Positions 43,790 to 55,653 of a stretch of 64,000 bases of DNA are shown here, in pieces. The stretch comes from Phlebopus portentosus. Taxonomy: Eukaryota > Basidiomycota > Agaricomycetes > Boletales > Boletinellaceae. Position 1 is the first letter of the stretch, and each line of letters starts with the position of its first letter. The notes below the pieces were generated by a model. The model was given only the letters and a program-made list of their open reading frames with translations. It was not told where the DNA came from and searched no databases. A program made the position numbers and the translations under genes. Location of the stretch: the NCBI GenBank assembly GCA_037892935.1, contig JAYXKI010000010.1, forward strand, positions 1,364,001 to 1,428,000. The letters are read 5' to 3'.

Positions 43790-45376
43790 CTATACATCGC
43801 CGAATGCATGCTCATCACCTGCGTCTACTACATCTACGATACCCTCCTTACTATCGCGTTGAACGTCAGCATCATGAGTATCATCAACTTCACCGTCTGC
43901 ATCGGCATCACGACTGAACATGTAGTTCGGGTCGACAACCTCCGCACGTGCTTCGTCGCGTTCTTCCAGCTCTTCAGAAGTGAACGGTGCCAGAGAGAGA
44001 TTGATTGCATCCCATTTGTCCGAATATGTATCCCATTGCTGTGAGAGAAAGAAATCGTTAACAGACCTCCGCAGCTATTAAAAAGTGGACGTACGACAGC
44101 TCGCCGTTTCTTGAGCATGATTTTTCGTTCGACATTCTTGTAGTATGCTCCTTTCTTCCTTTGACTCTTCACGTCTTCCTCAGGTTTGACGCCCTCGCCA
44201 TCGTCAAGGACGAGCAAGAACTCGTTCGAAATGTCTTCCTCAATCTTTACGGTCTCGTAATCCCGTATGAAGGAAAATATAGTTTCCTATAGGTGTTTCA
44301 GTCTCGACTGAAGATGTAAACCGGATGCAGACAGATTACCTCGGCATTTTCTCCGCTTCGTCGCATCTCGACAAAATTCTCTGCTGCCTCGTCTTCCCTG
44401 GGCAGAAAGTAAGCTAGGAAATGATCCCCGTCCGCCTCCATAGGTCGTAATATACCACACTCCAGTCTTAGATCAGGAACCTGCTCGAATATCAGTGAAG
44501 CACGGTATAATATACGCGAAAGATGTCGACGTACATCTGGTGCACGGTCTCCCGGTCGTTCGGAAAATCTGAACAAATCATATGCATTCGCCCAGATCTC
44601 AGCGTCAGGAAGTAGCTCATATGATTCGACAGCTGTAACGCCTGGTTTGTTCGGGTGCTTGAGCTTTGATAAGTCAAGGTCTTCTCCGGCGGACTTGAAA
44701 GACTTCTCGATATCTCGTAACTGAGCGTCTCGAGAGATGTCGACTGCTGCCAAATCGTCGGCCGTGGTACGGCGCCTACAGAGAGGTCAGAGATGTACAT
44801 GGATTGGAGCAGATGGGAGTATACGTTTCGTAAGTCGCTGTAGGAGTTCTATTTACGGAGCTGCTGATGTATTCCGTCTTTCGAAGCCAAGAGACCTGAG
44901 GAGTTGGAGGCGTGCCTGAGGAATAAGTACCATTTGTTGCGGACATAGGCGCATCCACAAGCATGAAGGCATCTTTTGGGTCTATTGGTGGGAGCATTTC
45001 AGGATCCGGATTGATTTCTGTTCATCGTGGAGAGACGTGAGGAAAGCTCAAAGAGACAAGAATGACCCGGACGTACGTGAATCATCTGCGCCCTCCTCCC
45101 ACAAGCATTCATAGTAGCTCAAATCCAGCGGCATACCAAGTTCTGCATCCACTACCATAGGTAGTGGCGTCTCGCTTGCCAACGAAGCGGTGAAGTCTGG
45201 TGCTGCATAGCGCGACGGGTTTGTCGGAATGTTAACGAGCTTGGGCGGGGTTGGCGGAGGAGGAAGTGGGTTTTGGAACCGGACTTTGAAGAGAAGGTCA
45301 AGTTTGCTGTGCAAATAGCAAGGTCAGTACAAAGACGAGAAGAATTCATCAGCTAATACCTTTTTTTAACGGACAT
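43790..45376 (-). CDS. PAF1: RNA polymerase II-associated factor Paf1
   Basis: A tiny first exon (MSVKK, from 45376) splices to KLDLLFKVRFQNPLPPPPTP, the family's N-terminal Leo1-binding start. PPIDPKDAFMLVDAP, then SWLRKTEYISSSVNR (the near-invariant WLRKTEYIS block), AQLRDIEKSFKSAGEDLDL, and HPNKPGVTAVESYELLPD follow. Then come DGDHFLAYFLPREDE, and the C-terminal KKGAYYKNVERKIMLKKRRA and PFTSEELEERDEARAEVVDP, ending in an acidic tail at a TAG (43792-43790). Paf1 is the scaffold of the Paf1 complex on elongating polymerase II, needed for H2B ubiquitination and H3 methylation. All family blocks are present in order. Exact exon joins in the middle were only partly traced. Confidence 0.93.
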
Positions 45377-45640
45377 GGCTGGTTGTTTATAAGTACTGCA
45401 ACTGTAACTAAGTGTTGAGGGTGTGACTTTCACTTTGTGGTTAGACGCGAGATCCACGTGATCAATAAATAGCAAAATGATGTTACTTTTATCTGATAAA
45501 GGAGGTCCCCATAAGTAAATTCTGAATGGAATAACTAAGGAATTACTCATGAGAACCGCAGTTAGCGCGCGAAATGGCAACTGTTTCAAGTTCATTTCTT
45601 TCCATCACCTTCCGCCATCCATAGACCTACCATCACGACT
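45377..45640. promoter_or_regulatory. Divergent promoter of PAF1 and SFH5
   Basis: 264 bases between two start codons facing away from each other. An E-box-like CACGTG lies at about 45454. No other site was recognised. Confidence 0.45.
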
Positions 45641-46958
45641 ATGACTGAGCCAGTAATCACTGAGGCGCCGACCACTATCACTGAGGAAGTGCCTGCGGCA
45701 ACGAAGACGGCTGAACCAGCGGAGTCAACGACGCCGGCGCCCGAGGTTGAAGAGCCACAGAACGCACTCACAAAGAAGTTCACCGACGCTGAGTGGAAGG
45801 CGCTCAAGGAGTTCAGAGTACGCATCTATGTTTCTTCAGGTTCATTACACGTCTAACATCCCTTTGCATACTGTAGACGACACTTCCTAGCGTTGTAGAG
45901 GAAGTCTACAAGTCTGAGAAGCCAGAGACTGTTAAACTTTGGGGTGTCACAATCGATCCTAAGGGCATGCCAGATGCACGCGCCAGTGTCGTTCTCATGA
46001 AGTTCTTACGAGCAAGGTAAGAGCCAAGACAGTGTCATTAGTATCGGTCGAAGTCGCATTTTTCATCTGTAAACCATTCCAGGGCCTTGAACATTGAAGA
46101 GGCCAGGACCATGCTCGTCAAAACTCTGAATTGGCGTCTTGAATTTAAGACTGATGAGATTCTCAAGGAGGAGTTCCCTCAGGATGTATTCGGAAACATC
46201 GGTCATATTTACGGGAAGGACAAGGATGGTCGGCCTATTACGTGCGCATTAATTCTTTCTTACCTCTTTTTTTCCGTCTCTAACAGTCAGCGTCCATTGT
46301 AGCTACAACCTGTATGGTGGCAATCAGGACTTGAAGGCGGTATTCGGGGATGTAGATCGCTTCATTAGGTGTGTTCTTTATCCCTTTCCTCGTCCACTAG
46401 CATCAATGCTTTCGTAGGTGGCGCATTGCTTTGATGGAGAAAGGAATCGCCCTCATGGACTTTGAGAACATTGACCAGATGATCCAGATTCACGGTTTGT
46501 CATTGTCCATGTCGTCCCCAAGGAATCCTTGTAGCCTGAATGTCACATTAGATTACGAGGGTGTCACCTTGAGTAGCCGCGATGCTAATTCGAAGAAGGC
46601 TGCGTCTACTGCTTCGACCATGTTCCAGGATTACTATCCGGAATTCCTGGTAGGTTTCGCGATCATTCTATTTCAAATCCAAGTTCCCAACGGCGAGGCT
46701 ATAGTATAAGAAGTTCTTCGTCAATGTTCCTGCGATCTTCACTTGGATATTCTGGTATGTCTCATCCTGAGTAGCATCATTTGATTGTTTTGCTGAAGTC
46801 GGCTTCTCAGGCTTTTCAAACCAATAATCTCAGCGCAGACGCTAGCGAAGATGAGCGTCGTCGGTACTGGTCCGAAGGTAATTGGGAAAGAACTTCTAAC
46901 GGTCATAGATGTTAAGGAGCTTCCTAAGCGATATGGAGGAGAGGCAGAGGCTTTCTGA
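45641..46958 (+). CDS. SFH5: Sfh5-type phosphatidylinositol transfer protein (Sec14-like)
   Basis: A Thr/Glu/Pro-rich start (MTEPVITEAPTTITEEVPAA) precedes TLPSVVEEVYKSEKPETVKL and LWGVTIDPKGMPDARASVVL, a start shared by Sfh5 proteins. MKFLRARALNIEEARTMLVK is the CRAL-TRIO N-domain. The lipid-binding domain has NIGHIYGKDKDGRPIT, YNLYGGNQDLKAVFGDVDRF, WRIALMEKGIALMDFE, STMFQDYYPEFL, KKFFVNVPAIFTWIFW and FKPIISAQTLAKMSVV, then ELPKRYGGEAEAF before the stop at 46956-46958. About eight exons. Sec14-family proteins exchange phosphatidylinositol and other ligands between membranes and present lipid to PI kinases; Sfh5 of yeast also binds heme. The order of blocks matches the family throughout. Confidence 0.92.
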
Positions 46959-47514
46959 GGTTCCTCCCCCATTACGTCTACTATGCTCTGACCTTATTTC
47001 ACTCACTCTCTGTATGATGTATGAAGCGACGACTTGGTATTGATCTGTGGTTCTCTTCGGCTTGATTCTTTCTTTGCCATCCCCTTGCATTTTCTCCTTA
47101 TATGCTAGATATCACTTTATGTATTCTGTTGTTTGGAGTTGATTAAATTGATTCACCGTCCAAGAATTTCCGGGCCATGATGATAAGTATTTATAAACGT
47201 CTGAGCAACGCGTTTGAAACGGAAACAAATACACTTCCATGTCCGACGTGGAGTTCACCATCCCCCGGAAATATTCATTGCGCCGCCAATGGCTCGTAAT
47301 TGACAGATCCGACTCGATATGAAAGTTCCTCTGGATATGAAAGTAGGTTAACAATATATACACATGTATTCAAGCACCGAGAACGAAACTGTCTAAACGA
47401 TACACTGGAGGCGAATAAATATGTAATGTACAAGAACAGTTGTCACTAATTCGGCAGCTGACAAGAAAGGCGGGAATGTCATAGTGCTACATTAAACCGT
47501 CAGCATTAGAGTGG
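46959..47514. other. 556-base gap between convergent genes
   Basis: 3' flanks of SFH5 (plus) and the next gene (minus). An 83-codon minus frame (47112-47363) has no recognisable domain. Nothing else is seen. Confidence 0.4.
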
Positions 47515-48633
47515 TTAGAAGTCTGAATCATCTTCGTCCTATATCCGATCACGATTGATGAGCCCAAAAGCAAGGCGACGAGGACAAAACATTTGACTTA
47601 CCGAGAACTCCGGCATTTCTTCCCCCTCTTCATCAAGGAAGCCCCACGGGACGTCATATACGACCAAACTAATAAGTTTCCGTCAGTCAGCAAGCTGTTG
47701 TTGAATGAACTCCGATGGACTTACTCTTCTTCCTCCTCGTCGTTGGTTGGGTCGGGACTTTGGCGCCTCCTACCAGCGCGCTTCTTGATTTCCTTTATCT
47801 GATACATTGGAACGAAGATAGGTTCCGACGCAGAAGCATGTTGGAACATTCCAGTGACGCCACTGGCTACCCAGGTTGGACCGTGTCCTTTTCCAGACGG
47901 GTCTGCTGGAGATGAGCTGCCTGGACCGTCTTGGTTTAGGTTGACGCTGATTGTTTCTCTGCCTGGGATTTCGGGATCAGCATACCGAACAACGTAGGAG
48001 TGCATCTATGAAGTTGCTCACTCTTGTCGGATAGATAGAATGCATATGCGGAAGCCCTATAGACGTGCGTTACCAGAAGCTTTCCGTTTCCCCAATCGGT
48101 ATTCCTGAGGTCCTCTTGCATTTCACCCGAGAGGCGTATGACTTGCGCTCCATGCACGAGTGCGACGGCTCCACGTGAACTACTGAATATCCATTGTCCT
48201 TGAAGCATTTGTTTTTCCCCCTCGCCTTTGGACCTAGACGCACGGCATTAGAAATGGCCAAGAATTCTTTCGGAAGCTCAGTAGTATTTACACTTGATAA
48301 TCAGGAGTACCGCTGAGTTTCTTCACGTTGTTAGAGTGTAGCATATAGTTATCGACTAGAGGTCCGTATTCGAGCGGATGCTTTGCTGCAATATCTGCCA
48401 CTTCGGGCACCGAGTATACGTTTCCTTCGCGTATAAATGCTCCGGACTCTATGTCGACTGTGCCATAGTCGCCCGCCTGGAACGTTCATTAGATTAGACG
48501 CGCAGGGGCGACGATAGCCAGTAATATTCACCTCTATGGGAACAGCTGGGTCCCAGTTCATCCACCTGGACGTAACTATCTTAAACAAGTCGATGAACTT
48601 CCGGGACGCTTGTTTCCTCTGTAACATGGGCAT
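47515..48633 (-). CDS. Unrecognised small acidic-tailed protein of mushroom-fungus type
   Basis: Starts MPMLQRKQASRKFIDLFKIV and runs to a TAA at 47515 over about six exons. The joined sequence has GDYGTVDIESGAFIREGNVY, HPLEYGPLVDNYMLHS, LQGQWIFSSSRGAVALVHGA, KLLVTHVYRASAYAFYLSDK, then FVPMYQIKEIKKRAGRRRQS. An acidic C-terminus ends in FLDEEGEEMPEFSDEDDSDF. From memory, proteins with this order of blocks occur in many Agaricomycete genomes, often in several copies, but I know no function and see no catalytic motif, signal peptide or membrane segment. The strong acidic tail and basic RRR patch suggest a soluble nuclear or cytosolic protein. Conserved splice signals and frame support a real gene. 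Confidence 0.7.
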
Positions 48634-49323
48634 TTTTGCCTGCTGGAACAGGTCAGAGGGTGTCGATGAGGTTCAAGGGAGAAGCGATGTGTGTTGGTGA
48701 GAGATGCATATGGAGCGTGCTTTTATATAGCCAAGTTTGATTGACGCTCACTTCCTAGGACTGACTTTTATTTGAATGCTTTAGTTCGGGCGATGAACCT
48801 AGATCTATAGACGCTCTTACTGCATCCGACTCGATGAAGGGAGTAATTCAAAGATAATGTACCCTTGCGATGCCTTCGGAGAATCTTCAAAGGCTGTGAG
48901 TGGTTCTATCACCTTCTCGTACTAGTTTTGAAATCCCTAAACACACAGACATCCATGTTTGAACAAGAAAGCGGTGTAATACAGTGCAAGTACGACATTA
49001 GCACGTCGTGGTTGAGCTTATTCAAAGCAACTCACGCTCCGGAAGGATATTGAATCACAGCCAGAAGAAGACACGCTATTAAGAGAATGCGGACGAGTAC
49101 ACTGCATTTGATTTGAATCAGCAACTGAAGGTTCATTTCCTTCCGTGCCCAATGAAGTTTACCAGACGAGTATTGCAGTGCAATTCACGCTATGTCAGAT
49201 CCTGAGATAAGACGCCGCAAGCATTTGTTCATTCACAGCCAGAGTACTGCACTGGATCGTGTTGTGGACATAGTGGTTCGGTTCAAATTAATTACTCGAT
49301 TAATTTGTATTGTATTGTATGTC
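48634..49323. other. 690-base gap before the direct repeat
   Basis: Upstream region of the minus-strand gene ending at 48633, with only short unrelated frames. No transposon end or RNA gene was recognised. Confidence 0.4.
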
Positions 49324-50655
49324 CGTGAGAAAATCATGGGAGTGAGAAACTATTTAGGTCACACATGTGACAGTCACTCCTCATAAATATCTCTATCTCC
49401 CATCTCTTCAGCAGCCAGTGCTCTGAGTCGACCATGACCGGCGCTGTCACTGTTGCTTCTTTCCATCGCACACTGGGCATGTCTTTCTTTTCTCGAAACA
49501 AAGGTCAGAGGCGGGAATTGCGCATTCGGTGTTGTTCAAGTGCCCTTTCAGCGCCTAATGCTGCGTTTAGACCTCGTACCGACTGAATTTTGCCGGGGAT
49601 CGTTGACTTTTGTATCTCTTTATTATGCGGTTCGAGGAGAGATGATAGACTTGCAAGAGGATGGGCCCCTTGCCATTATATATTTTGCTTAGACAGTCAC
49701 CATCATCATCATATCCCGCTATGACATGTTTCGACCAAGCGAGTGATCAGGGATCGTGCAAGATTGCCCAACGACGCATAACGAAGAGTGGAGAGCAGTG
49801 TGTCGTATCATCTGCTTGTCGTTTCTCTGACATAAATGTCCACCCGGTCATTCCGCGTTGTCGGCAATCTGGCAAGTTCTGCGTGAACTCGCTGTAACTT
49901 CCAAGATATTCGAAGTCCTCTTTTTTCATTCATTCATTCATCCATTCTTGTTAGACAGGGATGGTCTGGTGTATATGATTGGTGCGGTGGAAGAGGGAGA
50001 ACTATGGATCAAGCGTTGCGATGCTGCTGTATGCGCGACTGCTCTGCACCCGAGGTCGCGACGGCATGAGGCGGAAGTTGGAAAGGGTATAGATATTATT
50101 TCTAGTAACCTTGCACGCATCGCTGCTAGCTTTGCTGTGTGCATACGAATTGTCCAAAGGACAGGGTTCAATAAATTAACTTTCGATGATGCCGCATAAC
50201 AAGTTCAAGAACCATAGTGCGTGTAGTCGAATAGTCGGAAAGCCGGATAACTGCGAGACAAGTGCGAGTTGTTCGTACATAGCTCCGTACCATTTCTCCG
50301 TCCGGAGGTATATCTTTTCTTTCTACCACTGTTACCGAGGAAGTAGCTGAAAACCGTATCAAACACGACATACTTTTTCACCAAGAAGCTTTTTGTTTGT
50401 TGGAAAGGCCCAATTTAAAATTTGTCTTTTGAATCCAGTATCTTATGTTTCGGCTGATGGTGAACGATCCGCTGGTTTTCTGCGTCTTTCCTCTAGAAAG
50501 GCTTTTCATTGTGCGTAAGTAAGACGCATATCGGATAACTACGAGGCAAGCTATTTGTATCTTCTTCCCTTGCTCCGTTCGGGGGTGGGTCGGTACATCT
50601 TAAGCTTCTTCATATATCTACTCCTGAGGAATCATTTCGGCATCACGCCAAGTAT
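49324..50655 (+). repeat. Direct repeat D1 (left of the P450 C block)
   Basis: From CGTGAGAAAATCATGG to about CTCCTGAGGAATCATTTCGG this 1.3 kb segment aligns in the same orientation with D2 (54097-55653). Shared words include GTGACAGTCACTCC (ACAGTCCCTCC in D2), CAGAGGCGGGAATTGC, CGCCTAATGCTGCGTT, CGGTTCGAGGAGAGATGATA and CCACCCGGTCATTCCGCGTTG. Both copies also contain internal near-repeats around GGAAAGCCGG..GAGGCAAG..TCCGTTCGGAGGT. Frames are not conserved between the copies from the shared ATGACCGG, so it does not look like a working gene. It ends about 10 bases before the P450 C block. Confidence 0.85.
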
Positions 50656-50665
50656 GGTGTCCTGC

Positions 50666-53600
50666 GCAGGTTTGGGCCCGGATGGTACAGCAAAGACCAC
50701 CTACTCCGCAGACTTTGGTTATTACTTCTGCTGATGCTCCACGACGCTCTAAATCCGAGATCAGCTTCAGTAAATTCCGACTGCATAGTAAGCGAATCGC
50801 AGGGATGCCTGAATGGTCTCGCAGTCTGTGATCGGTGAGGCTTATAACAAAAGCTTGAATAAATTATTTGTCATTCTTTCGTAATAAACACGGCTTTCTT
50901 CATGTACACCCAAAGTTCACAGCCGATGATTGCATAAACAAATATTCCTGAGGAAGTGCAAGTCCTTTCTTATGCTCGTGCTCGCTTTCTCAGCAGTACC
51001 TTGGCCTTCGGATTCGGACTCACTCGCGTGGCGTGATAGACGTTCTCCGGCCTCACGCCTTCCACTTCTGCCTTTATGTCATAGTTCATGATCAAATACG
51101 CCATCATGGCCTTCAGCTCGTTCACCGCAAAGAAGCGGCCGGGACTAAAATAGAAATCCAGATAAGTGGGTAAGCAGATAATGTCTTCACTATAAGATTA
51201 TTCAACGTTACCAAGCGTGGCGACCATGTCCAAAAGCCAGATAATCGGCGCTAGTGTTAACCATTTGGTGCTTCACGCTCTCTTCCGCGCTCTCATCGCG
51301 CATTTTTGAGAACCGGAAGCCATCAAACTTATCTGGGTTCGGGTAATAGGCTTCATCGTAATGAGCGCCTGTGAGGTTTGCGGTTACGAATGTGCCCGCA
51401 GGTAGGAAAGTTCCATCCGACAGCGTAAGGTCCGACATGACCTTGCGATTCAATGAGACTTGAAGGCTTATGAGTACAAGTAAAATATTCGTGAGATGTA
51501 TGAAGTCATTCACCCAGATTAATACCGTTCATTCGCTGACTTTCTTTCATGAAGCTGTCGAGCTTCCACATCTTGGTCATCGCAACCTTCGTCCAGCCAT
51601 TTTCCTTTATCACACGCTCGACCTCCTCACGAATGGGCTCAATGTATTCGGGTTCCGCAGCTAAGTGGAACAAGGCGTGTGTAAAGCTCTGGCATCAACA
51701 ATAGAATTCAGATTTCCAAGAATTTGCCAATAATATGGTCCTCACGTTTGATGAGGTATGAATAGCCGCAAAGTTAATGACGAGCATCCTCTTTGTCAGT
51801 TCACGTACGTTCCGTCTCTCGTTTTCAGGAGCATCGTCGAGAAGCCACGAAATCATGTCGACCTTTTCATACGATCTTAGGTCTCGTCATCCGAAAATAG
51901 GTGCGAACTGTGATACCGACTTACAGGCTTTTCAGACCAGTCATCTCCATTCTCTTCGTGCAAGCGAAACCTCTCCTCCAGCACCGGACGAAGGAGCTTC
52001 ATCCCTCGACGTATGTTTCGCGGAGAGGTGCTTACCATAGGGCCGACAATACTAAGGTGAATTAAGCAACGATATTCGTTACATGAGGGTTTACATATAA
52101 GTGTACTTACGGACGCAGGATTTCTGGTACTCTGATGAGCGTATACACCGTCTTCATGACATCGATCGTATGATTGATGTTCAGGTCAATGTAATCAGGG
52201 TCCCTGCCTATAATACTAAAGGTCAGCTCAAGCCGTGATGAAAACGAAATGGAAAGAATAGAGTATTACTGACAGAGAGGAAGGCCCACGAAAATCCTAT
52301 TACTGGCCCTGCAGACAACATTCCTCACAGTGTCCAGAGCCGGTATAGCGATCCATTCTTATTAATAATAATCAGCATGATAAGAATCTGTTGTCATGAA
52401 AGTTGCTCACCATCCTCAGTCGCGGCGGGAATTAGGTCATTGAATGCAAGTTCGATCTCATCCCGAACATCATCGAACAGACTTGTCAAGGAACGAGTCA
52501 ACTGGTTACGAACAATGTGTAGATGATAATGGTCTTTCATTATTCTTTCCCCAAACGTCCATTTGGATACAAACAACTGGAGGGTAGACATACTTAAGGA
52601 AGAGTAAACAAATGAATTGAAGTATACAAGGACAGACCTCGGCGGATGCCTCGGTAAATGAGACCTTCTCATCGGGCGCTTTCCTTATTTCTTCGATGAG
52701 ATCACGTCTGTTCAGTACTACCGTGTATCGCTCCACCCCGGGAATCTTGAATGTACCTCGACCGTACTATTTGCAGCGGACTTAGCAACGGCAATACTCA
52801 ACGAGTTGTTGGAAAGACTGACTTTGTTATATGCATCTCCCAGTATGGATTTCGCATTCTTGATGAACTCATACGCATGTATATACGAAGAGACGGCTCC
52901 GGAAGAGCCCTCCACTGGCACATCAACCTGCAAGCTTGTTAATGCAAATGCCGTGCATTACAGGATAGGTCGTACCGTGGGCTTCTTCGTCTTCACATAC
53001 TGGACGAGTGATGCAAGGAGAACGCATATTCCAGCGACTGCGAAAGAAGATATCTTGCCGCGCGATTCACCATCGCCGAAGCTAAGGTCTGAGAGTATCG
53101 GTTTTAGATTAAACGGAAGCCAGTTCGAAGCAAACATCATAGAGCTGGCACTTAAGCTTATGATGAAGCAGGCCAGAGATAAGAGAGGAGAGACTATATG
53201 GGACATCGGTTATCGCTAGGCGGTGCCATCTTATAGAAAACCTGCGTGAGAGCACCCCGGCCTGTCCGTCTCTCCACTTCTGCAGCATGCAGTTGAACGA
53301 TACTAACCACTGCCACGCATGATAGTTCGCGAGGTTATTCAACGGGAGTCTTTCCCGAGAGCACCTATGGCGATCCAGATAGACTCAGAGTGAATTACGA
53401 GGGCACGCATCGAAGCAAGTATATCTTCTGCAACGTGATTTATGAGAAGACTGACACCGTGAACAGCTGGCCAGTCACCGGAATCGGTTGGTCAGGAATA
53501 GTCCCACCATTGAGAACACGAAGCGAAGAAGCAGTGCGGGATCTTCGATGCCTGGCCTAAAGACTTGCCGAATGGTAAGTCAGCACCAATAACCAGGGCT

Positions 53601-54096
53601 AAACTTCTGAACTTGGAAAGCTATAGTACTGCAGAAATGAAGGGGTTTGTTTGACAGTGCGATCTTGCAGGAGATGTAGTGTAAAGTAATGAAGACGAAG
53701 CTTCAACACGCGACCTACGATTAGCACCGAAGAAGAGTGGATACCTATAATATCATATGGATGACGGAGGTAAAATGTTGAGTTTGGAAGTTTACGGCAA
53801 CTTGAGCGGAAAAGAATCGAGGCGTTTGCAACTCAACCTTATCGAGCGGGTACACCGAATCGTCGGGTCCTCCTCGAGTAAACGTACATACTAGTTTTCG
53901 CAGCAGCTGTCGAAGACGCAGACTTAGTAGTTGAGAACTGCGTAAGAGGCGTACACGTCACTGAGGAAGTATTGGCGAAGAAGCGGAGGTCTGAGCACAT
54001 GCCAGGAGCGGAACGGTAGTATAGTAGCGGGTCGGCAAGGTGCTTCATGCAATCGCCGAGAGAAGACATGTTTTTGACGAGTGGGAATGTAATAAT
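50666..54096 (-). repeat. Arm 2 of the inverted segmental duplication (contains P450 C)
   Basis: Reverse complement of arm 1 (31041-34650), including promoter-side and 3' flanks. It is bounded tightly by D1 on the left and D2 on the right. The arms are about 16 kb apart and point in opposite directions. Confidence 0.85.
50970..53140 (-). CDS. Cytochrome P450 C, recent inverted duplicate of P450 A
   Basis: Begins MMFASNWLPFNLKPILSDLS at 53140; an in-frame ATG at 53206 would add 22 hydrophobic residues, which P450 A lacks. It has the same eleven-exon plan as P450 A: YGRGTFKIPGVERYTVVLN, SKWTFGERIMKDHYH, DMISWLLDDAPENERR, I-helix FAAIHTSS, K-helix ESQR, and heme loop FGHGRHACPGRFFAVNELKA, ending LLRKRARA at the stop 50972-50970. 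All frames are open, so the copy looks functional. Most differences from A are conservative, and the flanks are also similar, so the duplication is fairly recent. A microsomal monooxygenase; substrate unknown. No accessory metabolic gene is next to it. Confidence 0.9.
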
Positions 54097-55653
54097 CGTG
54101 AGAAAGTCATGGAAGTGAGAAAGAAAATACTGTAAATAGAATGTCACATATGTGACAGTCCCTCCTTATAATCTCACATCTTAACACAATCGGGATTTCC
54201 ATCTCCCATCTTGTCGACAGGTAGTTCAGCAGCTAGAACTCTGAGTCGACATGACCGGTGCCATTTCTGTTATTTCTTTACACTGGGCATCTCTCTTTCT
54301 ACTCTTGAAACAAAGATCAGAGGCGGGAATTGCAAATTCGGACGATTTGGTGCTGTTCAAGCGCTCTTTGAGCGCCTAATGCTGCGTTCCGACCTCGTAC
54401 CGACTGGATTGTTGACTTTTGTGTCTTTTCAGTATGCGGTTCGAGGAGAGATGATAGATTCGAAAGAGGATGGGTTCCTTGCTCTTATATCTTTTGCTTG
54501 GACGGTCATCATCCTATCGCACTACAGTGTGTCAAGTTTTGATCAAGGCGAGTGAGTGATCGGGGATCGTGCGAGATTTCCCAACGACGCATAATGAAGA
54601 GTGGACAGCAGTGTGCCGTATCGTCTGCTTGTCGTTTCCCTGACGTAAAGGTCCACCCGGTCATTCCGCGTTGCTGGAAATCTGGCAAGTTCTGTGTGAA
54701 CTTGCTGTGACTTCCAGGATATACTTTGGTTTTCGACCCCTTATAGTTTCGTCCGAGCTATGCCTAATAGGCGTTGGCACGGATGAGAGTAATAGCCTCG
54801 TGCCGGCCCACCAGCACAAACAGTGTTTTGCGGTTTTGAAGGATGGAATAATTGCTGGATACGGATGGGTTTTTATACTCTATGCTTTCTTTTATACATA
54901 TATGCAGGGCGAGGAGAACTATCGGTTAAGGGTTACGTTGGAACTGTATGAAGAGACACTCCGCGATAGGATGAAGTGGCGGATGGAATTGATGCAGTTG
55001 TTGTTAATTGAGAAGGCGGCGACCTTGCAGCGTCGGTGCTTGAATTTGCTGCTCGCGATGTAATCTTACATTTTCAACCAAATAATCTTTCTACATACAA
55101 GGGATCTACTTGGAGCTTAAGGTTCAGCGAACCGAGTTTTGATGAGACCACAACTCAACTTCATGTTTTCCTCTCAAACAGACCAAGAACCATGACGGCT
55201 ATCGTCGGGTACTAGTAGTCGGAAAGCCGGTTACTTGCGAGGCAAGTCGTTCGAATTTATCTCCGTCTCATTTCTCCGCTCGGAGGTCGTCGGTATGTCA
55301 TGAGCTCCTTCGTTCTACTTACTCCTAAGGAAACGCCTGGAAATAAATACGACGTACTTTTTCACTCGTGAACGTTTTGTCTGTTGGAAGGGTCTAACTT
55401 CAAATCCGTTGATTTTCTTTGTGTCGAATCCGTTGTGTTGTGCAATGACAACTGACAAACAATCTTCCGATTCTCTGCGCCTTTCCTCTTGTGCGGCTTC
55501 TTCTCATCTAAGCAAGGCGCACGAACCGGCAGTCGGAGCGAGGCAAGATATTGTATCTCCATTCCGAGGTTCCGTTCGGAGGTGGATCGGTATGTCTTGA
55601 GCTTCATTTATTCTACTCCTGAGGAATCATGTCGAAATCCTGCCGAGTATAGC
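54097..55653 (+). repeat. Direct repeat D2 (right of the P450 C block)
   Basis: Same-orientation copy of D1, about 230 bases longer. It contains a plus frame (54671-55063, 130 codons) ending in a charged helical stretch (KWRMELMQLLLIEKAATLQR), but D1 does not keep this frame open. No terminal inverted repeats or reverse-transcriptase traces were recognised in either copy. Confidence 0.85.

Noticed and set aside
54671..55063. 130-codon frame in D2 considered as a gene
   Set aside because: The corresponding part of D1 does not keep the frame, and no domain is visible.
49324..55653. D1/D2 considered as LTRs of a retrotransposon with P450 C inside
   Set aside because: No TG..CA ends, primer-binding site, polypurine tract, gag or polymerase sequence; the interior is a copy of the P450 A locus.
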